Part shown: positions 13,331-26,063 of the stretch, one piece after another
Layout of the letters: each line of letters opens with the position of its first letter
Position numbering within the stretch: position 1 is the first letter of the stretch
Source of the DNA: Lingula anatina
Lineage: Eukaryota > Brachiopoda > Lingulata > Lingulida > Lingulidae
Direction of reading: 5' to 3'
Length of the DNA: 64,000 bases
Assembly (NCBI RefSeq): GCF_001039355.2
Contig: NW_019775635.1
Location: 1,197,434-1,261,433 of the forward strand
Translations under genes and position numbers: made by a program
The notes under the pieces: generated by a model
Seen by the model: the letters and a program-made list of their open reading frames with translations, nothing else
What the model was told of the DNA's origin: nothing
Databases searched by the model: none

Positions 13331-15468
13331 ATTTTAATATTGTTGTATTTTTGAACAGATTCTTAAATTTGGAACAGTTACGGTTTATATATATATATAT
13401 AATACACTAAAAGCACCAAAATGCTATATAAGGATGAACGTGTATTTTTTGTCATTCTAAAATGATGTATTAAAATTATTTTCCCAATTGAAAAGATCAA
13501 GTAATTACCGTACACTTTGTAAACGAAAAAAATAGATCACTTCTTTTAAATAATAATAGGTAACTACGGTTTATTCTCTTTTTTTTCCATGATCATCATA
13601 CACGGAAAGCTGAGTTGCCACTCCCATAAGCCCAATAGTCAAGCCCTGCAATGTTCTTTCCTGTAAACTTTTATTACACAAATGCATTCTTTAGGGCTAG
13701 AGAAGTAAAATCAGTTTGGTTGCTACTTTTGAAACATTGAGCATTTTTCTATATTGCCGCCAATTTGGGAGTTGAAATAAAAAAAAAAGTCAGAAGTCGA
13801 TAAACATAATTTGTGATATATAATATACAATTCATAATATATAATAATGTTTAATATTTTGAATGATATCTGTGGCTCTAGTGAATATACTTCCTGTCAG
13901 AAGTATTATTTATCTCATGTTTCCAACTAACTGGTATCTATCATCATCATCTTTTCTGTATTTTACTCAAGGCAAGGAGGTCCCCGTGCTAAGCAAGAAA
14001 ATGCAGTAGTATCGAAGTAGCAAAGAAGCATTAACGCAGTAGTGGTGTGGAGCATATTTGCAGTAGAAATGCAGTATATTTGCAGTAGAAATGCAGTAGA
14101 AATGCAGTATAGCCTACTGCAATTCTACTTCAAAAATTACATAGGGTTGTACAGAGGAGGAGCATTAATGTAGTAGATTAGCAGCATGATAGAAGCATGT
14201 TTCAAATATGCTAATTAGCTCCCACATCGAAGCAGATTTGAAGCATATTTGCAGTATGATTGCAGTAGTCTACTGCGCTGGAGTATCTACTTCGTTTTCG
14301 TAATTATATATATTATCTTTTACATTGATAGCATTCAGCTAGAGTCCCCGCCGAGCTGGATGGATCTGCGTAGACTGTTAGTTTCAATGGGATAATAAAT
14401 ACCTTTTTTTGACTGTTCTGAACTGTTCACATGGTTGCACACCCGCTCTGTCGCATTTGATGAATTGAGCAAATAAAATTTAAGGGAATAGGTTATCGAG
14501 TATTACTTCACACCTATGTGACATTGGAAAAAAAGAGACAAGAGTCCTGCATGTGAAAGAGGTTTTATGTTCTCCAGGTTAATGCATGTTGCTAATGGGT
14601 TTGAGGTCAATTGCATACTAATAAAAATTCATAGTATGTTTTCATTGAGATATTTATGTATTGTTTCAAATTCATGCACAAAAGGAAAAAAGTCATGATT
14701 GCATCCCTAAAAGCGATACATGCAGTCTTATATAGACACTTTGTTGTACCTTTTGTCTTCATAGTGACTTTCTACAGATCTGTTAACACATAACACTTAG
14801 GATGACTAACATTAGACTAAGGGCTCATCAAACTTTATTTACACTTGCAAATATCACATTTTATTGTCACCTTTCTTCCATGCGCCAACTAAATATCTTT
14901 CTTCGTTCTGTGCAGCAAATTAAATAACATTACACCATGGTGATCATAACGTTTATTTGGTACAAGTACAATTAAACATATTCTAATAAAATAGCAAACA
15001 AATATGTAGATTTACTGTTCTCATCTCGCTGTACACAACGTTCATGTGATTAGGTGTTCGTAGTTGTGTGTAATTGCTTTGAATCCTTTATGTACATTTT
15101 GTACGGAATTGATTTTTCAAATATCTGTCATTTTAATTGATCACTTTAACCTGGCCTCAAAATGGCGATTAATCAAAATGTGCAGTGTAAAAACATCAAA
15201 ACCTATAAACGCGTGTAACATAAGCACTGTGTCTATATCAGTTTCACCTTTAATTATACAATAGACACTTATAAAAATGTTATGAAAAAAATTCAAGAAA
15301 TGTTAAACACGTCTAGAGTAAAATTTTAACTGTATTTTATCAACAACACATCCATGCAATATTTACATCACCTCCATCGTACTAGCAGCGACAATTAACG
15401 GGAAATATAACTACAGCAACCAGAACAGACACTTTGTATATTTATGAAGTGTAACAGAACCCACAAGT
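13331..15468. other. Intergenic, AT-rich, with a GCAGTA-rich low-complexity repeat
   Basis: No gene seen. 13990-14285 is built of degenerate repeats around GCAGTA and GAAGCA, including 'tttgcagtagaaatgcagta' repeated head to tail, plus the reverse motif 'tactgc', so it can fold back. 13440-13640 and 15040-15300 have diverged counterparts in the two downstream duplication units (for example around 22640-22800, 22840-23050 and 29060-29480). Confidence 0.5.
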
Positions 15469-15550
15469 TATATTATATTATATTATATTATATTATATTA
15501 TATTATATTATATTATATTATATTATATTATATTATATTATATTATATTA
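15469..15550. repeat. TATTA pentanucleotide microsatellite
   Basis: About 16 uninterrupted copies of the 5-bp unit TATTA, just downstream of the 3' end of fibrinogen-like gene A. The equivalent place downstream of gene B (about 23260) is short and not expanded. Confidence 0.95.
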
Positions 15551-15699
15551 GCAATAATCTGAAAAAAAAGGATAATGAACATTCACGAATTACTCACTTC
15601 TGTTACAAAAGATTGTTCCATGATTGCTTGTTTTCTACGATTGCATAGAATCTGCGTCTTGTCGCGTCTTATCTCTTTATTTAATCAAACATGCATGTG

Positions 15700-18600
15700 T
15701 TAGCGAATATAAATGTTGCCATATGGCATAACGGGGTCTGGTTTATGTCCATAACAGCGTCCTAAACCGCAAGGGTCATGCACAGGGCAGTACGACCCAC
15801 TTGTGGACGCCCAAAAGTAATAATACGCAGAATTAAAATCTGATACAGAAAGAAACGGGCCTCTACTAGCCAAAGGATCACTGCTGCTGAACTTTACAGT
15901 GGGGAGAAAAAACGTGGGAACCACGTCATTGCATGTACTGTTACCAATAGTTTTGACAACGCGGCAGTCAATTGATCCAAATTCGAATTCTACCAGCTCA
16001 CTGCCATTACAGACTATCCAATGATTGATGGTCGATTTCACCAAGAATTGTTGTGCGCCGATGAATTTCCACAATGAGAAATTTACAGCATTGAAATCTG
16101 TCTCGTTCAGCGGTGGGGTAATGGAGATGGCAACATCGCCCTGAGACGCTGACCAACTTGGTCTTGGTGTTAGGGCACCGGTCAAGTTTGAACTAAAATT
16201 TGTGAAAGTATAACTCCAGACGAGAGTCCAGCCCCCTCCATCAGTGTCCATATCACAGAAAACCTGCAGAACACGAAAGAAAAGTACAATTTACACAGGC
16301 TATGCCTTATAACCAACCTGTTTTAAACATATAGTACTTATTGTCGATCTTTTTTATATTGTTTCGTAGGTCTACCATTCCCCAAAATTATGGGTTTATC
16401 ACATTAATGGTCCCAGAGGAGACAGCAGACAGATGGACTTGTGGAATAACATGATCTACTACTTTTGTCACAAAAATACGGAGATAAAAACCATGCCTTA
16501 CCAAGTAAAAACAAAAATTCCTACAACAAAATTGTTGCACGGTAGCATTACATATTTCTGGTTTGATAGGAAAGTAAATCCTAGGGATAGAAGTTCGGGG
16601 TACCATATGATAAGTACATGTTAGGGTTAGTCGCGGGTAACGGGGACAATATATGGGACGAATATCACCCATACAAAGTAATGCAGAGTGGTGGATTGCC
16701 ATTCTTGTTCCAGACCTATCAAGCCAAGACAAGACCATTAAGCAAAAACATTGCTTTATCTGACGAAATGCGAGCAAAACGGTGATTATTTGATTAATTA
16801 ATTGTTTGACATCAGGCTAGAATTAATGTCTTCTCTATGGTACCTTAAATGTTTGATCCTGTGTTGAGATCCAGTAGACACCTGACACTGCTTCTGGTTG
16901 GGCTTGGAGAATATCTGTACAATTATCTCCCGGCTTTAACTCAGAATCACCTAAAATATTGAGATCAAATTTCTGTTGTCTCTAATTTAAGCCATCAGTC
17001 ATAAAATACAAATATAAGTATTTCTGTTTATTATTTTTTTTCGAAGGTTTTAGTTTCATTCTAAGCACAATGGATTCTAATTTCAAACATATACACCAGA
17101 TGCAGTTGTGCGTTAAAAAAAACATCATCATGTTTTATTGTAAGAGATATATTTATATATGTACTGGTGATAATATTCAGTCCACTTTCTTCTGGCTTAC
17201 CTGGTTGATCAGACGTAACACGGTCTGTTAAAGATACAGTGGTGCCAACTTCTGTTAGGTCAATGTTAGGCTAGAAATATAATTAGGATAAACATCATTA
17301 TCAAAATAAAGACGATCCGTGAGAAAACATAGTCGATGTCGATGAATACTTATTGTTACAGAAATGTCATCGGCAAATGTACAAATCAAATTTTTAAGCC
17401 TGTTCACCTTTACGAGCACTTGCATAGAATGACGTAAAGCAACAAAGAGAAAACATGAAAAAGTGGTCAAAGTTAATGTATGCTTCTCGTAATAGAAATG
17501 GCAATCGGTAAATTGAGTACAAGGAAAAATAATAAAACTTGCCCACTTTTACCCACGTTATATATCTAAAAATAACAAAGACTATCACAAAACCGAGAAA
17601 CATAAATCAGTAATAATAGAATAAAACAAACGAGTAATCAAACTGGAAAAGCTCGAATTTTACCTTAATGTCATCACAAGCGAACTTCATAAGCACACAG
17701 TCGCTATCAGCCATGGCGTCTTCTATAATAGCTGACGTTAACTCGGTGCTAAAAACGGTGCACATCCTCGACGTGGCACAAAACTGCACAGATTTGGCCT
17801 CAGTTGATTTGAATTTCATCCTGGCACAATCTTGAAGACCCTCTTGGGGTTCCTGTATCAGGATGTCTCGGGTGGTGTTCAAGTTGCCATCATTCCTCAA
17901 ACCAGGTAAGACTGTTGTTCTGCATGATGATACTTTAACGCCGGTGACTCTCAGTGGACAGAAGCAACAAATGATTTCTGAAACAACATTTTAATCTTAA
18001 AATAAAAATCACCTATAAAATCAAATAATGAATCATTCAAAAACTGGCATCAATTTGAATTTTAAATTCGGTTTCAGTCTTGGCAGGCATAAAAAGTGAT
18101 AAAAACCAATAGCACTCCACCGGGTCGTATTGAACTGTATCACAAGTAGCTGCAGCTTTCCAGCGGTACTTCTTTGGTTAAAAACATTGAGTGATACTTT
18201 CCCATGGAAAATTCAGTAAATCTCTTACTATGGGTATTGTATAACTCATTCTTGCTCAAAAAGGTTACTGGAATGGCATTTATATTTGAAAAAAAAAAAA
18301 AAAAATGAATATACTAAGCGAATGTACATGCCCTGTATAGTATATAAATTAGTATTGGTTTCTTACACACTAATGTCTCGGACAGTGAAAAAAAAAACAC
18401 TTTTAAGTTGTACCTTCTTCAATTTTCTGGTCGTAAATTCAGTAAGACAAGAAAAGTGCGTAGAAAAATTATAGTGCACATATTGTTTTTCGGGAAATTA
18501 TGTGACGAAAGTACTAACTGAGCCACTACGGTGGGATTTGGTCGAGTTTAGTGGCAATAGTTTGACATTAGTACTCGCTTAATTTGCATTAAAAACCTAC

Positions 18601-18756
18601 ATTTTTGGAACAAACTAGCCTCAGAAAGCGCAACTAATGATATAGTCTTCGTATAATTCAACGTTCCCACTTATCTCGCAATTAAATGTATTTTCTAAAA
18701 TCAGTTCACTCACCAAAGACAATAATACCAGCGACTAATTGCAACACTCGAGCCAT
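15700..18756 (-). CDS. Secreted apple-like/fibrinogen-like protein, copy A
   Basis: Five exons on the minus strand: 18714-18756 (start), 17664-17977, 17201-17270, 16844-16950, 15700-16263. Phases join to 365 residues. The first exon encodes a signal peptide (MARVLQLVAGIIVF). Exon 2 is a Cys-rich apple/PAN-like region with CCFC, SSC, DC, FC, MC, DC and AC spacings. Exon 3 is a short Thr/Ser linker. Exons 4-5 give a fibrinogen-like start ('SGVYWIST' then 'VFCDMDTDGGGWTLVW'). After that the domain departs from canonical fibrinogen domains: I do not see the usual calcium-binding or 'GEYWLGN'-type motifs, and it ends 'CYGHKPDPVMPYGNIYIR'. Likely an extracellular recognition or adhesion protein; the ligand is unknown. 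Member of a three-copy tandem family in this window. Confidence 0.85.
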
Positions 18757-20824
18757 TTCGGTGTTTCAGTACAAGGCCGAAGGCAGTCCTGGAACTTTTT
18801 CTAAAATATCCTTTAAGCGTCGGTGTAGTAAAGAATAATGCCTACTACCAGGGTTGCTCCGAGCTTGTTCAATTCAGAAACGGAGTAATCTATTAAATAT
18901 TTATCACGATAAAGAAATTTCCATCAGCGTGACGAAACGTTTTCCAATATATTTACGGTGCATTAAATACTAAAACATTCAATATTTTCAGGCAATTTTT
19001 CAGTATGCCTGCTTTGAACTTTATACTTTAATGTCTTCATTTTATGTTTAAGGAATAAATATATCTTATGTTTTAAGAATAAATATATCTATGTCTTAAT
19101 CTTTGCACACGCAAAAGAATGAAACGACTCCATGTTGTAACCTCAACAGAATACATTTCACTTCACTAAAAGTTACACGGCACAATAAAGATCCTTTCTC
19201 AGCCTCGAACCAATCTCTCCTCAGTCTTTCCCTCTCTCTCTCCATCTCCTGTATCATGTATCTCATCTAGATTTAAGTTCACAGATTTTTATGCTAAACT
19301 TTATCAATTAAATTGTCGATCACTTATAAACTGATTTGTTACTTCAGACACAAGGCCACCCATGCTCCTCCTCATGGCGGGAACCCTCAATAAGTCCATG
19401 TAATCAAGCTCTAACAGATTACTAGCTATCCATGTGTGGATTTAACAGAAAAGGGCTTCCACTGATTGAATTACTACCAAATGTTTGAAAGTTATAATTA
19501 CACTTTTTATACTGTGGTCCCTGACAGTGATAGAAAGAGCCAATCCAATCAGAGGGTCAGTGCCTGCCAAAGTCAAAGACACATGAGAAAGAATGAATAA
19601 AAGGGAAAAAATTGGAAAAATGGCCAATGAATATAGGAGATGGTAATAATCTTATACGTACAACAATAAACAGTACATTTTACATTATAGGCTACGTTTA
19701 ATTCGAAATGCCCTTTTTGCGACTACTAATATATTATTCTAGTCTATAGTTATAACAATTTGAAACGGCTTCCTGAGTTTTTAAAGAGAAAGGTAGATTT
19801 ATGCCGTTGACAGAAAAACTGACACGGCACTTTGGAAATATTAATCCATTAATTTCAATACAATTTGAAAGGATCTCTTGTGAGTGGTAAGTGAAGGTTT
19901 TATTGATTTATCTAGCTTCCATCAGTTTTATCATTTCAAAGAGATGACGTTTTGAATATTTGATGTTTGCTGTTGTCAGTTAAAAGGAAGTTTTATACAC
20001 TATTACTAGTGCAATTCGCCATCAAGTCGGCTTGGATACATTGAACACACACACACACACGCACACACACACACACACACACAAACCATTCATTCGTATA
20101 GATATCAGACATAGAAAGGATAGAAAAAATGCAGAACATGAAATTTTAAATTCTTATAAACCAGCCACCCCAATTCAACAAATACTAGTCTATACTAGCA
20201 CTACGGGAATTAAGAGATGAAGAGATGGTTATCTTGGCTGATTCACCCCACATTGTCGTGAGATGATGTCCATGGGGTTCAGGACCCGCTGAAGGGCCCC
20301 GGAAATTTTATAGGGCGAACGTGCCATTGCCATTTGGTACGGTTTACAACTATAATTCAGCTAGTCAAAATTCTAATTACAATAGGGGACCAGAAATCGA
20401 AAGGGAGGGGGGTCAGGACCCCCCTGTCCTCACTCTAAATCCGCCACTGACGATGAATTGTGTTCTGTCACTGTGCCTCAAGAAATGCAATAGACTATGT
20501 CACACCTAACACAATGAGTTTCAATCTAGTCACACAACGTTTTATTTTCTTGTCTGCTTTGACCATGGTTGTTTCTTTTTACCGTGACATATTCACCTTC
20601 CATTAACTAAAGGTATTTATCAGTTGAAAGCCATAATTTTACAGCTCTTTCTTTGCCTTTCCAATAACCTTTAGGCAGCCATTTTGTTATTACTTGCTGG
20701 GATGAAAGAAATAATCACAGTACACACTCTTGTATCCATAAACATGTAATTAAACACAAAATGTTGTGTTATATTATATTATATTATTATATTATATTAA
20801 TTTCAATCTCTATGAATGTTTTTC
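18757..20824. other. Intergenic spacer between duplication units A and B
   Basis: No gene seen. It includes the gene A 5' flank, a CA-dinucleotide run at 20045-20083, and a stretch at 20440-20800 closely matching 27250-27600 ('ctgtcactgtgcctcaagaa' onward). That match marks the left part of the next duplicated unit. A short TATTA-like run lies at 20769-20800. Confidence 0.5.
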
Positions 20825-21288
20825 AGTTTTACGAGGAGGTCGATAAAGAGAAAAATTAGATTCTCTAGCCGGTGTAAGCTGAAGATAAAAGGCAGATCCA
20901 ATTACAGTAGGACATTACAAACAAAACAGACGTTTGGAGTAGTTAAGCTTTCAGCCATAGAAAATATTCATCCATCCACTCAATATAAAAAGTTGATATA
21001 TTGGAACATTTATTCAGTTTCGCTTCATTTAATTAATCCACTGCAAGTCACTGACACTATCCGCATTGCCACTCAGGATCTTCGCTTTCTGACAGGCGGC
21101 GTACCTCCTGTTTGGACGCCATCTGCCAGGTTATGACACGTTCATCGGCTCAGTGGAGGCGCTGTTCGCGTTCTCTCTCGGCTCGTTCAGCTTTGACGAC
21201 ATGAAGGAAGGCCAATCCCGTGCTGGGGCCGTATTCTTCTTCTTGTTCGTGGCTGTGGTCTATATCGGACTGATGGGGATGTTCCTGA

Positions 21289-21445
21289 CTACCCTCTACC
21301 AGGGCGACTGATAGATTTTTTACAGATATTCACAGATATGTCTCTAGATAGATAGATGGTCATTTTGGTCTGAAGTCTACAGACCAAAATGACCATCTAT
21401 CTATCCATCTGTAAAAAATCTGTCAGTCGACCTGGTAGAGGGTAG
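21289..21445. mobile_element. 157-bp foldback MITE inside the polycystin pseudo-exon
   Basis: Terminal inverted repeats of about 39 bp begin CTACCCTCTACCAGG and end in its complement, with two mismatches. Inside is a second, perfect 26-bp inverted repeat (21347-21372 and 21380-21405) around a 7-base loop. A 7-bp target-site duplication TTCCTGA flanks it (21282-21288 and 21446-21452). Removing the element and one duplication restores the parental exon order, so both ends are firm. No coding capacity. Confidence 0.9.
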
Positions 21446-21562
21446 TTCCTGACCATCATTAACGATTACCGTGAAGGCGAACGCTGAGATGCAGTCTAAC
21501 GACTACGAGATGGTGGACTTTATCGTGAAGCGGTTTAAGGCTGCGTTCGGAATGGAAACTAA

Positions 21563-21793
21563 GACCCCATTCCCAGAGATTAGATCGATCCAACTAGATC
21601 GACCTAACTCCCTGGGGGTTCAAGCTAAATAGCTGTCAGCCAGCGGGCACGAACGTTAATTACCCCTTTACAGCTTGTAGTAGGCGGGACGGACATTTAA
21701 GCCGGATTATTGGACAGTAATAATATAGTAATATAATGACAGTAAGAGACTCCCCACGGGGATAGATCGATCTAAAATCTATGGGAATGCGCC
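21563..21793. mobile_element. 231-bp MITE, family with ATTCCCA...GATCGATC termini, copy 1
   Basis: Inverted termini share CATTCCCA(G/T)AGAT and TAGATCGATC. CTAA at 21559-21562 is repeated at 21794-21797 where the parental exon has a single CTAAAG. Internal landmarks are 'gctaaatagctgtcagcc' and 'gtaggcgggacggac'. Two further copies of similar size lie at 28254-28478 and 61345-61573. Non-coding and presumably mobilised in trans. Confidence 0.88.
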
Positions 21794-21846
21794 CTAAAGA
21801 AGAACCAAAGGAGGAGGACGAGGAGAGCGATAAAGAGAAAAATTAG

Positions 21847-22830
21847 ACTATAATTAAGCGATAAAGAGAAAAATTTAAGCTGAAGAGAAAAGGCAGCACC
21901 AATTACAGTCGGACATTATAAACAAAACAGATGTTTGTGTTAGTAGTTAAGCTTTTAGCCAGAGAAACCATTCATCCAAACACTCGATATAAAAAAGTTG
22001 ATGTATTGGATATTTTATTTAGTTTCGCTTAATTTAATTATTCCACTGCAAAATGGGCTTTTTTGAATTTTAATCAACAAGACACTGTCAGTTAATTTTT
22101 TTCCTGCATATATTTGTCGTGTTCTGTCGTTCTTCTGTCTTTTCTGCTTTTCTTTTTCTATCTCGCTCTCACTTTTTCCGACTGACGACCGTGAACATAG
22201 CGTGATCAAAGTTAGACTACATATACGTGTATAATGGAGCAATAACAGCTTTCAACACTTCGTTTCATGTGATGCCAAGCAGTAGGAAGCCGTCTTAGCG
22301 CACTGTGATACAGAAAACTGGTCTTGTGATAAAAACTGGGTTAGTTTTAACTTATTTTGATAACTGGCTTGGAATTCACCATGTTTTCTAACCGGAGAAA
22401 ACAGAAAGAATGTTTTCTTGCAGTTGCTGTATCTTGAAATCCAGTTTCTTTCGCCCTGCTTACACCTGATGGTAGAAATAAAGCCGTGCACAAACCTGGT
22501 GTTTTATTTTGATATAAGGACAGATACTACGGTGGTGTTTTACAGTATTTTAATATAACTGTGTTTTAAATCAAATTCTTAAATTTGGAATAGTTACAGT
22601 TCTAATAATATTAATACACTGAAAGCACCAAAATGCTGTATAGGGATGTATTTGTGATTCCAAACTGGTGTATAAAAAATTAATTTTTTTCCATTGACAA
22701 GATCAAGTCATTACCAAACGCTGCGTAAGCGAAAAACAAAGATTACTTCTGTTAAAATAATAATAATAATAGATACCTACGGTTTATCTCATTAATTCCA
22801 TGGTCAAAATGCACAGAAAGCAGACAGCGT
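21847..22830 (+). other. Duplicated 3' UTR and flank of the polycystin-like gene
   Basis: Close copy of 12600-13400 and part of 13400-13600, including AATAAA near 22475 and the 'ttttctaaccggagaaaaca' segment. No functional gene is expected because the upstream exon copy is broken. The sequence then passes into the gene B 3' flank, which parallels 15040-15300. Confidence 0.75.
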
Positions 22831-23379
22831 TGAAGTGATAAGGTGTTCATTTTTGTGTTTTTGTGTGTAATTTCTTTGAACACTTTATACACTTTATACT
22901 TTTATACGGAATTGATTTTTCAACATCTGTCATCACTTTACATATTTAACTGATAACTTTAACCCGGCCTTTATACGGTGATTAAACAAAATGTGCAGTG
23001 TAAAAAGATCTAAAACGATAAACGCAAGTAGCATAAGCACTGTGTCTGTACCAGCCTCGCGTTTTCTTATAAATATGTGATTATAAGATATGTAATACAC
23101 GCCTACAGTAAAAATTTAACAGCATTTGATCAATTCATCCATGAATTTTCTACATCACGCAAGTAGTACTAGCATCATTACTTAAAGGGGGAATAAAACT
23201 ACAGCAACCAGAGGAGAAACAGTGTATCTTTATGAAATTTAACATAACCCAGAAATTAAATTATATACTAAAGCAACAGTTAAAAATTCTATAATGAGCA
23301 TAATTGCTTGTTTTGTACAATTCCATAGAATCTGCGTCTTGTCGCATATCATCTCTTTATTTAATCTAACATTCATGTG

Positions 23380-26063
23380 TTAGCGAATGTAAATGTTGCC
23401 ATATGGCATAACGGGGTCTGGTTTATGCCCATAACAGCGTCCTAAACCGCAAGGGTCATGCACGGGGCAGTACGACCCACTTGTGGACGCCCAGAAGTAA
23501 TAATACGCAGTTGTATCTATTGAATATGGACTACTGGATACAGCAAGAGCTGGACCTTTTCTAGCCAAAGGATAATCGCTGCTAAACCCATTAGTGGTGT
23601 AAAAACGAATGGGAACCACGTCATTGCATGAACTGTTACCAATAGTTTTGACAACGCGGCAGTCAATTGATCCCAGTTTGAATTCTACCAGCTTATTGCC
23701 ATTACAGGTTATCCAATGATTGATGGTCGATTTCACCAAGAATTGTTGTGCACCGATGAATTTCCACAATGAGAAATCTACGGCATTGAAATCTGTCTCA
23801 TTCAGCGGTGGGGTAATGGAGATGGGAACATCGCCCTGAGACGCTGACCAACTCGGTCTTGGTGTTAGGGCACCGGTCAAGTTTGAACTAAAATTTGTGA
23901 AAGTGTAACTCCAGACGAGAGTCCAGCCCCCTCCATCAGTGTCCATATCACAGAAAACCTGCAGAACACGAAAGAAAAGTACAATTTACACAGGTTATGC
24001 CTTATAACCAACCTATTTTAAACATAAAGTTTTGTCGATCTTTTTTATATTGTTTCGTAGGTCTACCATCCCCCCCCCCCAAATTATGGGTTTATCACAC
24101 TAATGGTCCCAGGGGAGACAGCAGACGGATGGACTTGTGGAATAACATGATCTACTACTTTTGCCACAAAAATACGGAGATAAAAACCATGCCTTACCAA
24201 TTAAAAACACTGTAGAATATAAAAATTCCTACAACAAAATTACTGCACGGTAGCATTACATAGTACTGGTTTGACAGGAACAAAAGTCCTAGGGGTAGTA
24301 GTTCGGGGTCCCATATGATATGTAGGTATATGTTATGGTTAGTCACGGGTAACGGGGACAATATATGGGACGAATATCACCCATACAAAGTAATGCATAG
24401 TGGTGGATTGGCATTCTTGTTCCAAATCTATCAAGCCAAGACCATCAAGCCAAAACATTGCTTTATCTAATGAAATGCGAGCAAAACAGTGATTATTTGA
24501 TTTATAAACTGATTTACACCAGGCTAGTGTTAATGTCTTCTCTATGGTACCTTAAACGTTTGATCCTGTGTTGAGATCCAGTAGACACCTGACACTGCTT
24601 CTGGTTGGGCTTGGAGAATATCTGTACAATTAGCACCCGGGTTCGACTCAGAATCACCTAAAATATTGAGAACAAATTCCTGTTCTCTCTATTTCAAGCC
24701 ATTATTCATAAAGTACAAATATAAGTATTTCTGTATATTTTTTTTCGAAAGTTTTAGTTTCATTCTAAGCACAATGGATTCTAATTTCAAACATATACAC
24801 CAGATGCAGTTGTGCGTTAAAAAAAACATCATCATGTTTTATTGTAAGAGATATATTTATATATGTACTGGTGATAATATTCAGTCCACTTTCTTCTGGC
24901 TTACCTGGTTGATCAGACGTAACACGGTCTGTTAAAGATACAGTGGTGCCAACTTCTGTTAGGTCAATGTTAGGCTAGAAATATAATTAGGATAAACATC
25001 ATTTTCAAAATAAAGCCGATCCGTGAGAATACATACATGATTCATTGATTTTTGTTCGTGTGCAATCCATTTTATAAAAGAAAAATAGATTTAAGTTGAT
25101 GAATACTTATTGTTACAGAAATGTCACATCGGCAAATGTTGTACAAAGCAAGTTTTAATGCCTGTTCACCTTTACGAGCATTTGCATGAATGACTTAAAG
25201 CAACAAAGAGAAAACATGAAAAAAGTGGTCAAAGTTATTGTATGCTTCTCGTAATAGAAATGGCAATCGGTAAATTGAGTACAAGGAAAAATAATAAAAC
25301 TTGCCCACTTTTACCTACGTTATATAACTAAAACAACAAAGTCAATCACAAAACCGAGAAACATAAATCAAAGCATAATAATAATAGGATAAAACAATCG
25401 AGTAATCAAACTGCAAAAGCTCGAATTTTACCTTAATCTCATCACAAGTGAACTTCATAAGCACACAGTTGCTATCAGCCATGGCGTCTTCTATAATAGC
25501 TGGCGTTAACTCGGTGCTAAAAACGATGCACATCTTCGACGTGGTACAAAACTGCACAGATTTGGCCTCAGTTGATTTGAATTTCATCCTGGCACAATCT
25601 TGAAGACCCTCTTGGGGTTCCTGCATCAGGATGTCTCGGGTGGTGTTCAAGTTGCCATCATTCCTCAAACCAGGTAAGACTGTTGTTCTGCATGATGATA
25701 CTTTAACACCAGTGACGTGCAGTGGACAGAAGCAACAAATGATTTCTGAAACAACATTTTATCTTAAAATAAAAATAGGAATAAAATCACCTATAAAATC
25801 AAATTATACATTATAAAGATTCAGAAACTGGTATCAATTTGAATTTTAAATTTAAGTCGGTTTCAGTCTCGACAGAGGCATAAGTAATAAAAATCAATAG
25901 CACTCCAATGGGTCGTATTGAACTGTATCACAAGTAATTACACTTTTCCAGCGGTACCTCTTTGGTTAACATTGATTTATATATGGTATTAGTGTATTTT
26001 TTTAAAATCAGTTCACTCACCAAAGACAATAATACCAACGACTAATTGCAACACTTGAGCCAT
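23380..26063 (-). CDS. Secreted apple-like/fibrinogen-like protein, copy B
   Basis: Five exons with the same organisation as copy A: 26021-26063 (signal peptide MAQVLQLVVGIIVF), 25432-25745, 24905-24974, 24551-24657, 23380-23958. Phases join to 370 residues. Exons 1-4 have exactly the same lengths as copy A; the last exon is 15 nt longer because of an in-frame change in the 'SSPYSIDTTAYYYFW' region. Substitutions relative to A cluster in the middle of the fibrinogen-like domain (for example 'IRFYTTNGFSSDYP' against 'TFFLPTVKFSSSDP'), while the GGGW core and the C-terminal Cys-rich end are unchanged. Intact and probably functional; role inferred as for A. Confidence 0.85.

Larger units (their letters stand above)
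20825..21846 (+). pseudogene. Broken copy of polycystin-like 3' UTR plus last exon
   Basis: 20825-21048 matches the end of the polycystin coding sequence and its 3' UTR (compare 12590-12800). It then switches at about 21049 to a copy of last-exon sequence (compare 12171-12613) ending in the same 'EKN' stop at 21844-21846. Part of the TM10 segment is deleted, there are frame-disturbing changes around 21205-21235, codons are lost near the 'INDS' position, and two MITEs have inserted (21289-21445 and 21563-21793). It cannot encode a channel. The UTR-then-exon order implies a nested or repeated tandem duplication. Confidence 0.85.
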
